A DNA stretch of 12,897 bases from the NCBI GenBank assembly GCA_026984165.1, contig JALSSQ010000154.1:1-12897 (forward strand). The letters run 5' to 3'. Source of the DNA: Sulfurovum sp. (GTDB lineage Bacteria > Campylobacterota > Campylobacteria > Campylobacterales > Sulfurovaceae). Position 1 is the first letter of the stretch; each line of letters starts with the position of its first letter. The position numbers and the translations under genes are program-made. Shown here piece after piece: positions 1-7,099 of the stretch. The notes under the pieces are model-generated. The model ran no database searches and had not been told where the DNA came from. It worked only from the letters and a program-made list of their open reading frames with translations.

Positions 1-1
1 C

Positions 2-2158
2 AAGACACTCACAGACTATGACAAGTTTAGAGAAGAGTTTTCTAACGATGATGGGATTACCATCGTGTTTAAAGATGAAAACGGCATCTTTAACAAAAAA
101 GCACTCTCATCCATACAGCGTATTACTGAAGCATTTTGGGATGTACCACATATAGACAGGGTTGATAGCATTACCAACTACCAGCAGGTACATTCTGAGG
201 CAGACAAACCTGATGATGTGTTGGTCGATGATTTTATTATGGAGGATTTGTCTGAGGCGACACCTGCGTATTTGAAAAACCGTTTAGATATAGCCACACA
301 TGACAGCATTATCCGTGACAGTTTCATCTCTGCTGATGGTAAAACCACAATGATATTTGCTAGACTCGAACCTGATGCCAATGAGCATGGTGATATCTCA
401 GCAGAGATGATGGGGTATGTGAAGAAGATTTTGGAGCCTGAAGCAAAGAAAACAGGCTATAAGTACTGGCTCAATGGTGGTCCACCGATGACACAAGCCT
501 TTGTAGATATCGCAGGGCATGATGCGATGGTCTTTACACCATTGGTATTTTTGGCTTCGATGATACTGCTTTTTATGCTCTTTAGACGTGTCTCTGGTGC
601 GTTGTTGCCGTTAGCTGTGGTGTTGTTTACTTTCTTGGCAGTGCTTGCCGTGCAGACACTCTTGGGCTATAAGCTTAACAACTTTACGGCAAACATTCCT
701 GTGTTTATTGTGGCTATTGGTATTGCAGATGCGGTGCATATCTATGCATTATGGCTCATGAACAAAAAAGAGGGCATGGAAAACAAAGAGGCAGTTTTGC
801 ACGCTTTGGAGAAAAACTTTTTGCCTATTTTGCTTACTTCCCTTACCACGATGGTAGGGTTTAGTACCTTGGCTATCTCTCACATCGTACCTGTGGCTAC
901 TTTGGGGATTGCCACGGCAAGTGGTGCTGCTTTGGCATTTGTGATTTCAGTGCTTTGGATGCCTGCTGTGTTGTTGCTACTCAAAAAGCCTATCAAAGGT
1001 GCAAGTGTAGAGAAAAAAGCCTATAAAAGTTTTGGCTATGGTGCGTTTATCGTCAAAAATGATAAAAAGATTATCCTCTTTGGTACGCTTATCGTAGCGG
1101 TGTTAGGCTTAGGACTTTTATTTGTCAAAGTAGATTCAAACACTATCAAATACTTCGATAAAAAGGTAGAGATACGCAAATCTTCAGAGTTTACAATGGC
1201 GCATCTGACAGGTCCTATGTCGTATATCTTGCTTGTGGATACTGGCAAAAAAGATGGTATTAAAGATCCGGCATTTTTAAGGACGGTAGAGAAGTTCTAT
1301 CATGACTACAGCCAAAAGTTCCCCAAAGATGTACGCCATATCTTCTCGCTGCTTGATATCATTAAACGATACAACAAGATTATGAACCACAAAGAAGAGG
1401 TCCCTGCAGATAAAAATCTGGTAGCACAATACCTGCTTCTTTACTCGATGGGCTTGCCTCAAGGTATGGAGATAACCGATCAAATGGATTTTGACCAACG
1501 TAAGTTTCGTATTACGGTGCTGACCAATATCGTCGATACGTCCAAAGATTTGCAGATGATACATTATGCCCAATCCTGGTGGGAAAAAACACCTTATACG
1601 CTCACGCTTACCGGGCAAACAGCGATGTATGCCAAGATGCAGGCAGATGTGACCAAAACACTGATCTATTCTCTCAGTCTTACGATACTTATCGTCTCTT
1701 TGATGATGCTGTTTATCTTTAAACGATTGAAGATTTTATGGATACTGTTGCTTCCAAATCTGCTTCCAGTGGTGCTTGTTATCGGTGTGATGGGTTGGTT
1801 GGGACTCACCATAGATATGGGTGTGGCTATCGCAGGAGCGATTATCATCGGTGTAGCGGTGGATGATACCATACACTATCTCGTCAAATATTTTGATGCA
1901 CGTAAACGTGGGCTAACGATGAGTGAAACATTTGATGAAGTCTTGCACTATGCAGGTAAGGCGATACTCTTTACCACCGTGGTCTTGACATTGTCATTTA
2001 CGGTGTTTGCTTTTAGTACGTTTACCCCCAATCAAAACTTTGGGGTAGTGACGGCAACCGCACTGGTCATCGCACTAATAATAGATCTGTTTTATCTGCC
2101 TGCACTGTTAAGTGTTGCAGACAGAAATACAAATTACACAAGGAGCCATTGTGAATAG
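2..2158 (+). CDS. MMPL/RND-family exporter, 5' truncated by window edge
   Basis: This is an inner-membrane RND-superfamily (MMPL-type) transporter, expected to use proton-motive force to move a hydrophobic or lipid-like substrate. The frame is open from base 2, so the gene starts outside the window. The GTG at 65 is internal: the codons before it (reading YDKFREEF) match residues 61-68 of the next exporter (YNKFREQF), so roughly 55 residues including TM1 are missing. There are 718 visible residues in two similar halves, each a periplasmic domain followed by a helix bundle. The first bundle has an intramembrane Asp in IADAVH (visible residue 243); the second has AVDDTIH (D621, D622). It ends 71 nt before the paralogous exporter. 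Base composition is mixed: three sampled 60-base lines gave 30, 42 and 50% GC. The substrate is unknown; family assignment is strong. Confidence 0.9.
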   Translation, partial: KTLTDYDKFREEFSNDDGITIVFKDENGIFNKKALSSIQRITEAFWDVPHIDRVDSITNYQQVHSEADKPDDVLVDDFIMEDLSEATPAYLKNRLDIATHDSIIRDSFISADGKTTMIFARLEPDANEHGDISAEMMGYVKKILEPEAKKTGYKYWLNGGPPMTQAFVDIAGHDAMVFTPLVFLASMILLFMLFRRVSGALLPLAVVLFTFLAVLAVQTLLGYKLNNFTANIPVFIVAIGIADAVHIYALWLMNKKEGMENKEAVLHALEKNFLPILLTSLTTMVGFSTLAISHIVPVATLGIATASGAALAFVISVLWMPAVLLLLKKPIKGASVEKKAYKSFGYGAFIVKNDKKIILFGTLIVAVLGLGLLFVKVDSNTIKYFDKKVEIRKSSEFTMAHLTGPMSYILLVDTGKKDGIKDPAFLRTVEKFYHDYSQKFPKDVRHIFSLLDIIKRYNKIMNHKEEVPADKNLVAQYLLLYSMGLPQGMEITDQMDFDQRKFRITVLTNIVDTSKDLQMIHYAQSWWEKTPYTLTLTGQTAMYAKMQADVTKTLIYSLSLTILIVSLMMLFIFKRLKILWILLLPNLLPVVLVIGVMGWLGLTIDMGVAIAGAIIIGVAVDDTIHYLVKYFDARKRGLTMSETFDEVLHYAGKAILFTTVVLTLSFTVFAFSTFTPNQNFGVVTATALVIALIIDLFYLPALLSVADRNTNYTRSHCE

Positions 2159-2180
2159 AACCGTGATTATACCCCATTAA
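2140..2180 (+). other. Shine-Dalgarno plus 9-codon minigene overlapping the exporter stop
   Basis: A textbook AAGGAG (2140-2145) sits 5 nt before a GTG at 2151, which opens a nine-codon frame (VNRTVIIPH) ending with TAA at 2178-2180. It overlaps the end of the upstream exporter by 8 bases. It may be a leader peptide, or the surviving 5' tip of a gene lost when the region was rearranged. Translation is not shown. Confidence 0.3.
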
Positions 2181-2181
2181 A

Positions 2182-2240
2182 AAGGAGATTTTTGTAAAAT
2201 GTGCAAACCAAATCATATAAAGGAAACATATGTATCATAA
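2182..2240 (+). other. Second Shine-Dalgarno plus 13-codon minigene running into the next exporter
   Basis: AAGGAG at 2182-2187 lies 11 nt before an ATG at 2199. That ATG opens a 13-codon frame (MCKPNHIKETYVS) whose TAA at 2238-2240 overlaps the start of the second exporter in another frame. The spacing is long for efficient initiation, so this could be chance. If translated it would couple ribosomes to the ATG at 2230. Confidence 0.22.
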
Positions 2241-4674
2241 ACTCGAACACTTCATGGGGAGGATGGGCGTTTGGATCGCGAACAATCCTCTGAAAGTTAT
2301 ATTGGCGACATTGATCTTGGTGGCGATTCCGATCGTGCATCTGCCACAGATTAAGTTTGACACTTCCACAGAAGGATTTATGCATCCGAACGATCCGGTG
2401 CTGTTGGAGTACAACAAGTTCCGTGAGCAGTTCGGGCGGGATGAGCGTATCGCTGTAGCGATCAAAAGTGACAAGATCTTTACGTTGGATTTTCTCAAAA
2501 AGCTGCGAAGCATCCATGAAGATCTTGAGGCGCATGTGCCGTACCTCGATGAAGTGACATCACTTTACAATGTTCGTAACACAAGGGCTAGAGGAGATGA
2601 ACTAATCACCGATGACCTGCTTGAGCCTTTCCCTCAGACACAGGCGGAGGTCGAGTCGATCAAGAAGCGTGCGCTTGCCTCACACTTCTATAAAGATCTG
2701 CTGCTCTCACATGACGGCAAGATGACGACGATCGTTATCGAGAACGATGCCTATAGTCACGAAGGAGAGACTGCGCAGGGGAGTGATGTGGATGTGGGGT
2801 TTGATGCGGATGAAGGCTTTGAAGGGGATGCCGCTTCTACTGAGACCAACAGGAGTGTTGACAAAGCGATGGTTGATGAGAATGGGCGTGTCTTTCTGAC
2901 CGATCAGGAGAACTCTCAGATCGTTGATGCCGTGCTCAAGATCGCGCAGAAGTACCGAAAAGAGGGGCTTGAGATCTACGTGGCAGGTTCTCCGGTGGTC
3001 GTAGGGGTGCTCAAGCGTCAGATGCAGGCGGATATGCAGAAGTTTACCCGTGTGACACTGCTGATCGTGATTGTCTTTTTGTTCTTGATGTTCCACCGTA
3101 TTTCGGCGGTACTCTATCCGCTTATTGTCATCATACTGGCACTTCTGGCAACGGTGGGGATGATGGCGTGGACGGGTACGGCATTTAAGCTGCCCACGCA
3201 GATCGTCCCGTCGCTGCTGTTGGCGGTGAGTGTGGGTGCGACGGTGCACGTGCTGAGCATCTTCTTTGACCGCTTCAATGAGAACGGGGACAAAAAGGAG
3301 GCGATAGGCTACACACTCAGGCACTCCGGTCTGGCGATCTCGATGACCTCCATCACCACGGCGATCGGTATCGGGTCGTTTGCGGGCAGTCAGGTTGCAC
3401 CGATCTCAGATATGGGGATTTTCGCCTCTTTCGGGGTGGTGGTCTCGCTGCTCTTGACCCTGACCTTGTTGCCTGCACTGCTAAGTATCAGCCCGATGCT
3501 TCCACGCAAAAAGAGCGAGCCGGGACGACTTGACAGAGTGATGGCGAAACTGGCGTTGATCCCGGTGCACTACTACCGCCAGATCATCATAGGCAGCCTG
3601 ATTATTGTCGGGGTAGCGCTTTGGGCATCGAGTCGGCTGGAACTCTCGCACAATCCGCTGTACTGGTTCAAGCCTACAGTCGATGTGCGTCAGGCTACCG
3701 AAACCATCGATGCGAAGATGAACGGGACACTCACCCTTGAAGCAGTGGTCGATACGGGCAAAGAGAACGGCTGGAGCGATCCGGTACTGCTTAAAAAACT
3801 GGACGCGATGGCACGCCGTATGGAGACATACAAAGACCCCTATACCCATATCGGCAAGGTAATCTCTCTGGCGACTATTGTCAAGGAGACCAACCGCGCC
3901 CTGCATGCCAATGAGGAGAAGTACTACACCATCCCCGACAATGCTGATTTGGTCGCACAGGAGCTGCTACTCTTTGAAAACTCCGGCAGTGACGACCTTG
4001 AGGATGTGGTCGATAGCCAATTTAGCAAGATACGTATCTCCATCAAGGTACCGTGGACCGATTCGGTCAAAGCGGTCGGTGTGCTCAACTATGTCAAAAA
4101 AGAGCTACATGAGACCTTCCTTGGTCTCAAGTCGGAAGTAACGGGAATGGTACCGCTGCTGATCACCACCTTCTCACAGTCGGTCAGCTCTTCGGTGCGC
4201 AGTTATATCATCGCATTTGTACTCATTACACTGATGATGATGCTGATCTTGCAGTCGGTACGTCTGGGACTACTGAGTATGATCCCTAACCTTGTGCCTA
4301 TCATTATGGGGCTGCTGGTGATGTATGCCGCCGATATCCCGTTGGATATGTTCACCCTGTTGATCGGATCGATCGCCATTGGACTGGCGGTGGATGATAC
4401 CATACATTTCCTCCACAATTTTAGGCGATACTACCACAAGACACACAACGCTGCCAAGGCGATCGAGCATACTTTCTTTACCACAGGTAAGGCAATGGTC
4501 ATCACCTCAGTGGTGCTCTCGCTGGGCTTCTTTGCCTATATGATGGCACAGATGATCTCGGTACACAACTTTGGACTGCTTACTGGTTTGGTGATTATCT
4601 TTGCATTGCTTGCGGATTTGTTGTTGGCACCTGCATTGATGATGGTGGTTGCCAAACATGGCTGGATTAAGTAA
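2230..4674 (+). CDS. MMPL/RND-family exporter with acidic periplasmic insert
   Basis: This is a second MMPL/RND-type inner-membrane exporter, 814 residues and apparently complete. AGGA at 2221-2224 gives a good ribosome site 5 nt before the ATG. TM1 is at about residues 22-40, a periplasmic domain follows to about 275, then a helix bundle, and the same order repeats in the second half. The second bundle has AVDDTIH (D722, D723), as expected for the proton path. The equivalent place in the first bundle reads VGATVH, with Ala337 where the upstream exporter has Asp. An extra acidic stretch near residues 180-210 contains VGFDADEGFEG (189-199) and is absent from the upstream paralogue. Sampled lines are about 60% GC with many CTG, ATC and GCG codons, well above all neighbours, suggesting transfer or replacement. 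It probably works with the upstream exporter and the downstream LolA-like and barrel proteins; the cargo is unknown. Confidence 0.92.
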   Translation: MYHKLEHFMGRMGVWIANNPLKVILATLILVAIPIVHLPQIKFDTSTEGFMHPNDPVLLEYNKFREQFGRDERIAVAIKSDKIFTLDFLKKLRSIHEDLEAHVPYLDEVTSLYNVRNTRARGDELITDDLLEPFPQTQAEVESIKKRALASHFYKDLLLSHDGKMTTIVIENDAYSHEGETAQGSDVDVGFDADEGFEGDAASTETNRSVDKAMVDENGRVFLTDQENSQIVDAVLKIAQKYRKEGLEIYVAGSPVVVGVLKRQMQADMQKFTRVTLLIVIVFLFLMFHRISAVLYPLIVIILALLATVGMMAWTGTAFKLPTQIVPSLLLAVSVGATVHVLSIFFDRFNENGDKKEAIGYTLRHSGLAISMTSITTAIGIGSFAGSQVAPISDMGIFASFGVVVSLLLTLTLLPALLSISPMLPRKKSEPGRLDRVMAKLALIPVHYYRQIIIGSLIIVGVALWASSRLELSHNPLYWFKPTVDVRQATETIDAKMNGTLTLEAVVDTGKENGWSDPVLLKKLDAMARRMETYKDPYTHIGKVISLATIVKETNRALHANEEKYYTIPDNADLVAQELLLFENSGSDDLEDVVDSQFSKIRISIKVPWTDSVKAVGVLNYVKKELHETFLGLKSEVTGMVPLLITTFSQSVSSSVRSYIIAFVLITLMMMLILQSVRLGLLSMIPNLVPIIMGLLVMYAADIPLDMFTLLIGSIAIGLAVDDTIHFLHNFRRYYHKTHNAAKAIEHTFFTTGKAMVITSVVLSLGFFAYMMAQMISVHNFGLLTGLVIIFALLADLLLAPALMMVVAKHGWIK

Positions 4675-4682
4675 CGCATTTG

Positions 4683-4691
4683 TGTTACAAT
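4683..4691 (+). promoter_or_regulatory. Extended -10 promoter for the LolA-like gene
   Basis: TGTTACAAT matches the extended -10 form TGnTAnAAT. It begins 9 nt after the exporter stop and would start transcription near 4698, inside the heptamer repeat. No convincing -35 is visible, which is common in Campylobacterota. The same hexamer and TGn element recur at 7041-7049. Confidence 0.5.
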
Positions 4692-4717
4692 TAGAAATTA
4701 GAAATTAGAAATTAGAA
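4690..4717 (+). repeat. Perfect 7-bp tandem repeat, 4 copies of ATTAGAA
   Basis: Four exact, uninterrupted copies of ATTAGAA run from 4690 to 4717. The first overlaps the last two bases of the extended -10 box, and the last abuts the ATG at 4718. The array would form most of the 5' untranslated leader. Copy-number change would alter leader length without altering the protein if the ATG at 4730 is the start. Confidence 0.9.
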
Positions 4718-4729
4718 ATGGAGAAAATT

Positions 4730-5530
4730 ATGAATGCAAAAAAATTATTAATCGGATTGACTTTAGGACTTTCACTTATGACTACACATGCCTTGGCAGA
4801 TGATGCACAGGCAAGAGCGATTATGGAGAAGGTGGATGCCAGAGATGACGGAAAGACCATAGAACAAGACATGCTGATGGTACTCATGGATAAAAATCAC
4901 CATAAGCGTGTGCGTAATATTAAATCTTATGGGAAAGATTTTGGTGTAGATACACATCAAATACTCTTCTTTAAATCACCAGCAGATGTAAAAAATACAG
5001 CATTTCTTACCTATGACTACGATAACCCAAACAAAGATGATGATCAGTGGCTTTATTTGCCTGCACTAAAAAAGGTAAAACGTATTCCAAGTGCAGATAA
5101 AAGTGGAAGTTTTATGGGGTCTGACTTTTCTTATTTTGATATGACAGACAGAGATTTGGAAGATTATGACTTTAAATTGCTCAAAGAGACTAAAGTACGT
5201 GGACATGATGCCTGGATGATAGAAGCAACACCAAGAAACAAAAAGGTCATCAAAGAGTCTGGCTATACTAAAACGGTGGCTATCGTAAGAAAAGACAACT
5301 ATATGACCGTACGTGTCATCAACTACATGAGAAATGGTAAGAAAAAGTACCTTGACTTGAAAAAAATACATAAACTAAATGGTATTTGGGTGGTTGACGA
5401 TATGACGATGACTACAAAAAAAGGCAAAACAACCACACACAAAACAGAACTTCAGTTCAAAAATATTAAAGTCAATAAACCTTTAAGTGATGATTTATTT
5501 ACTACAAGAAGACTTGAAAAGGGACTGTAG
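4730..5530 (+). CDS. Periplasmic LolA-like outer-membrane lipoprotein-sorting protein
   Basis: This matches the LolA-like 'outer membrane lipoprotein-sorting protein' family (PF17131-type), often found beside MMPL/RND exporters and thought to carry lipid or lipoprotein cargo across the periplasm. I prefer the ATG at 4730 (266 residues) over the one at 4718: GGAG at 4720-4723 then lies 6 nt upstream, and the protein opens with a clean signal peptide ending ALA at about residue 23. There is no lipobox Cys, so the mature protein should be soluble. The family hallmark is visible: WLYLPALKKVKRI (about 107-119), then SFMGSDFSYFD (about 127-137). It sits 55 nt after the second exporter, with its own putative promoter and repeat-filled leader. 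It most likely shuttles cargo between the exporters and the barrel encoded next. Family assignment is strong; the cargo is not known. Confidence 0.88.
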   Translation: MNAKKLLIGLTLGLSLMTTHALADDAQARAIMEKVDARDDGKTIEQDMLMVLMDKNHHKRVRNIKSYGKDFGVDTHQILFFKSPADVKNTAFLTYDYDNPNKDDDQWLYLPALKKVKRIPSADKSGSFMGSDFSYFDMTDRDLEDYDFKLLKETKVRGHDAWMIEATPRNKKVIKESGYTKTVAIVRKDNYMTVRVINYMRNGKKKYLDLKKIHKLNGIWVVDDMTMTTKKGKTTTHKTELQFKNIKVNKPLSDDLFTTRRLEKGL

Positions 5531-5535
5531 AGAGA

Positions 5536-5619
5536 GTGAAGAATGAAGAGTGAAAAATGAAGAATGAAGGGTGAAGAATGAGGAGTGAAGAGTGAAGAAT
5601 GATGAGTTAGGAATGAGAA
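5536..5619 (+). repeat. Imperfect 7-bp tandem repeat, about 12 units of RTGAAGA
   Basis: Read in steps of seven from 5536, the units are gtgaaga, atgaaga, gtgaaaa, atgaaga, atgaagg, gtgaaga, atgagga, gtgaaga, gtgaaga, atgatga, gttagga, atgagaa. All but one begin with ATG or GTG, and each has a purine run resembling a ribosome-binding core. The array starts 6 nt after the LolA-like stop and runs into the start of the barrel gene, so both candidate start codons (GTG 5592, ATG 5613) are repeat units. Confidence 0.85.
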
Positions 5620-7037
5620 GTGGGGGGAGGCGTTATGTTATAACGTTTTTATCGGTGTTGTTATCTACTGGAGTTTATGCTGAGAGTATAGATGCGGATT
5701 TGGAAGGCTTTGATGATTCGGCAGGCTCTGCAACCATGACTTCATCTGTTGCTTCGACAGAAGAACAGAGTAATGACGATATGGCAGGGTTTGATGATGA
5801 TTCGGCAGGTTCAGAAACAGAGACTTTAGCAACTGAAGAGAACAATGTGAGTGAGTCTGCTCAATCTCTCTTTGGTTTTACAGGAAAACTGACAGAACAG
5901 ATAGCCTACTCTTTTAATGGTACATCTCCTCATGACAAGTTTACCTCTTTGAAGTCTTCATTCTTCTTAGATTATGAACATAAATTTGACAATGGTTGGC
6001 GCTTTAAGAGTAATGCTAAGGCTTACTACGATGCTATTTATGATATCCGTAATAATACATATTCGCGTGATGAACTTGATGAACAGCGTTCTGAAATTCG
6101 TCTATATGATGCCTATGTGGAAGGTAGTATTAGTGATAACATAGATTTAAAATTGGGACGACAGGTAGTGGTTTGGGGACGATCTGATACAATACGTATT
6201 ACAGATATTTTAAATCCTTTAGATAACCGTCGCCCAGGGATAGTCGATATAGAAGATTTGCGTTTACCTGTTACTATAGCAAAATTAGATTTTTTTATAG
6301 GAGACTGGCGTATTACACCTATTGCGGTATTGGAACAATTTTTTACTATAAATCCAGCTTTTGGCTCTGCTTTTAACCCACAGATTGATCCACATATAGC
6401 TGAGAAAAATTATCATGATGTAAGCTATGCACTCTCAATAGGTGGAGAATTTTCTGGTTGGGATGTTAACTTTTATGCAGCACGTGTGCGAGATGATATG
6501 GGATATGTACAATTTTTGCCACAAGCAAAATTTGTACATGAAAAAGTAAATATGTTTGGTGCAGCCTTTAATGTACTTTCTGGTTCATGGCTATTTAAAA
6601 CGGAACTGGCTTACTTTAATGGGCTTAAATATACCAGTGCACAAGATAGATCTTTTTCTCGTACCGATGCTCTCATAGGGATTGAATATAATGGTATAGC
6701 TGATACGATGATTAGTTATGATTTTTCACTACGTCATTTTAACAATTATGATAGAAGACTGGGGAATGAATTGTTTTTACCACATAAAAGTACGTATCAA
6801 CAGGCATTAAGAATTACATCTGATTTTATGAATGCAACCCTTCATGCAAATTATCTTATTTCCTTATATGGATCAAAGTTTGATGAGGGAGGCTTTCAAA
6901 GAGCATGGATAAAATACAATATCAGTGATGATTTAGATGTAAATGTGGGTATAATTGACTATATTGGTGGTTCAAAACTATTCAATAATATAAAAAATAG
7001 TGATATGATCTTTGCAGATATTTCTTATAGTTTCTAA
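5592..7037 (+). CDS. DUF1302-like outer-membrane beta-barrel protein
   Basis: This is a predicted outer-membrane barrel. A signal peptide (hydrophobic core about 16-28, probable cut after VYA at 30) is followed by a low-complexity acidic segment (31-92), then repeated amphipathic strands ending in the C-terminal Phe (ISYSF) used for barrel insertion. The stretch LKLGRQVVVWGRSDTIRITD followed by LNPLDNRRP resembles DUF1302-type proteins, which often sit beside MMPL/RND exporters. The acidic segment holds two copies of a motif, DLEGFDDSAGSA (36-47) and DMAGFDDDSAGSE (63-75). The start is ambiguous: GTG 5592 has AGGAG at 5581-5585 with 6 nt spacing; ATG 5613 is also in frame but its AGGA is too close. 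A strong GGGGGGAGG at 5622-5630 precedes an out-of-frame ATG at 5635. It is likely the outer-membrane end of the exporter/LolA-like system. Confidence 0.8.
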   Translation: MKNDELGMRSGGRRYVITFLSVLLSTGVYAESIDADLEGFDDSAGSATMTSSVASTEEQSNDDMAGFDDDSAGSETETLATEENNVSESAQSLFGFTGKLTEQIAYSFNGTSPHDKFTSLKSSFFLDYEHKFDNGWRFKSNAKAYYDAIYDIRNNTYSRDELDEQRSEIRLYDAYVEGSISDNIDLKLGRQVVVWGRSDTIRITDILNPLDNRRPGIVDIEDLRLPVTIAKLDFFIGDWRITPIAVLEQFFTINPAFGSAFNPQIDPHIAEKNYHDVSYALSIGGEFSGWDVNFYAARVRDDMGYVQFLPQAKFVHEKVNMFGAAFNVLSGSWLFKTELAYFNGLKYTSAQDRSFSRTDALIGIEYNGIADTMISYDFSLRHFNNYDRRLGNELFLPHKSTYQQALRITSDFMNATLHANYLISLYGSKFDEGGFQRAWIKYNISDDLDVNVGIIDYIGGSKLFNNIKNSDMIFADISYSF

Positions 7038-7040
7038 TTT

Positions 7041-7049
7041 TGCTACAAT
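7041..7049 (+). promoter_or_regulatory. Extended -10 promoter for the Cys-rich protein/radical SAM pair
   Basis: TGCTACAAT lies just after the barrel stop and about 50 nt before the next start. It shares TGn and TACAAT with the element at 4683. No clear -35 is present. It would give a leader of about 45 nt containing the short inverted repeat at 7069-7087. Confidence 0.5.
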
Positions 7050-7068
7050 AACTGTATTAACAGAGTAT

Positions 7069-7087
7069 TACCTTTTTTGATAAGGTA
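7069..7087 (+). repeat. Short inverted repeat in the leader (TACCTT / AAGGTA)
   Basis: TACCTT (7069-7074) and AAGGTA (7082-7087) are perfect inverted 6-mers around a 7-nt T-rich loop, ending 3 nt before the AGGA ribosome site. They could be a weak leader hairpin or an operator. No T tract follows, so it is not a terminator. A chance match is possible. Confidence 0.3.
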
Positions 7088-7099
7088 CAAAGGAAGCAG

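Noticed and set aside
65..67. GTG as start of the first exporter
   Set aside because: The frame stays open to the window edge, and the codons before it match the paralogous exporter, so the start is further left.
1277..1618. 113-codon minus-strand open frame inside the first exporter
   Set aside because: Antisense of the second periplasmic domain with no supporting signals.
2188..2200. TTTTTGTAAAAT as a promoter -10 for the second exporter
   Set aside because: TG directly touches the hexamer, so the extended form is not met, and no -35 is seen.
2707..3324. 205-codon open frame on the minus strand inside the second exporter
   Set aside because: It lies opposite conserved transporter sequence, has no ribosome site, and is rich in His/Arg/Gln as expected for the antisense of a high-GC gene.
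3481..3906. 141-codon minus-strand open frame inside the second exporter
   Set aside because: Antisense of the periplasmic domain; no motif, signal peptide or ribosome site.
4718..4720. ATG as start of the LolA-like protein
   Set aside because: It abuts the repeat with no ribosome site, while the ATG at 4730 has GGAG at 6 nt and gives a cleaner signal peptide.
5536..5619. CRISPR or minisatellite array
   Set aside because: Units are only 7 bp without spacers, so it is a simple tandem repeat.
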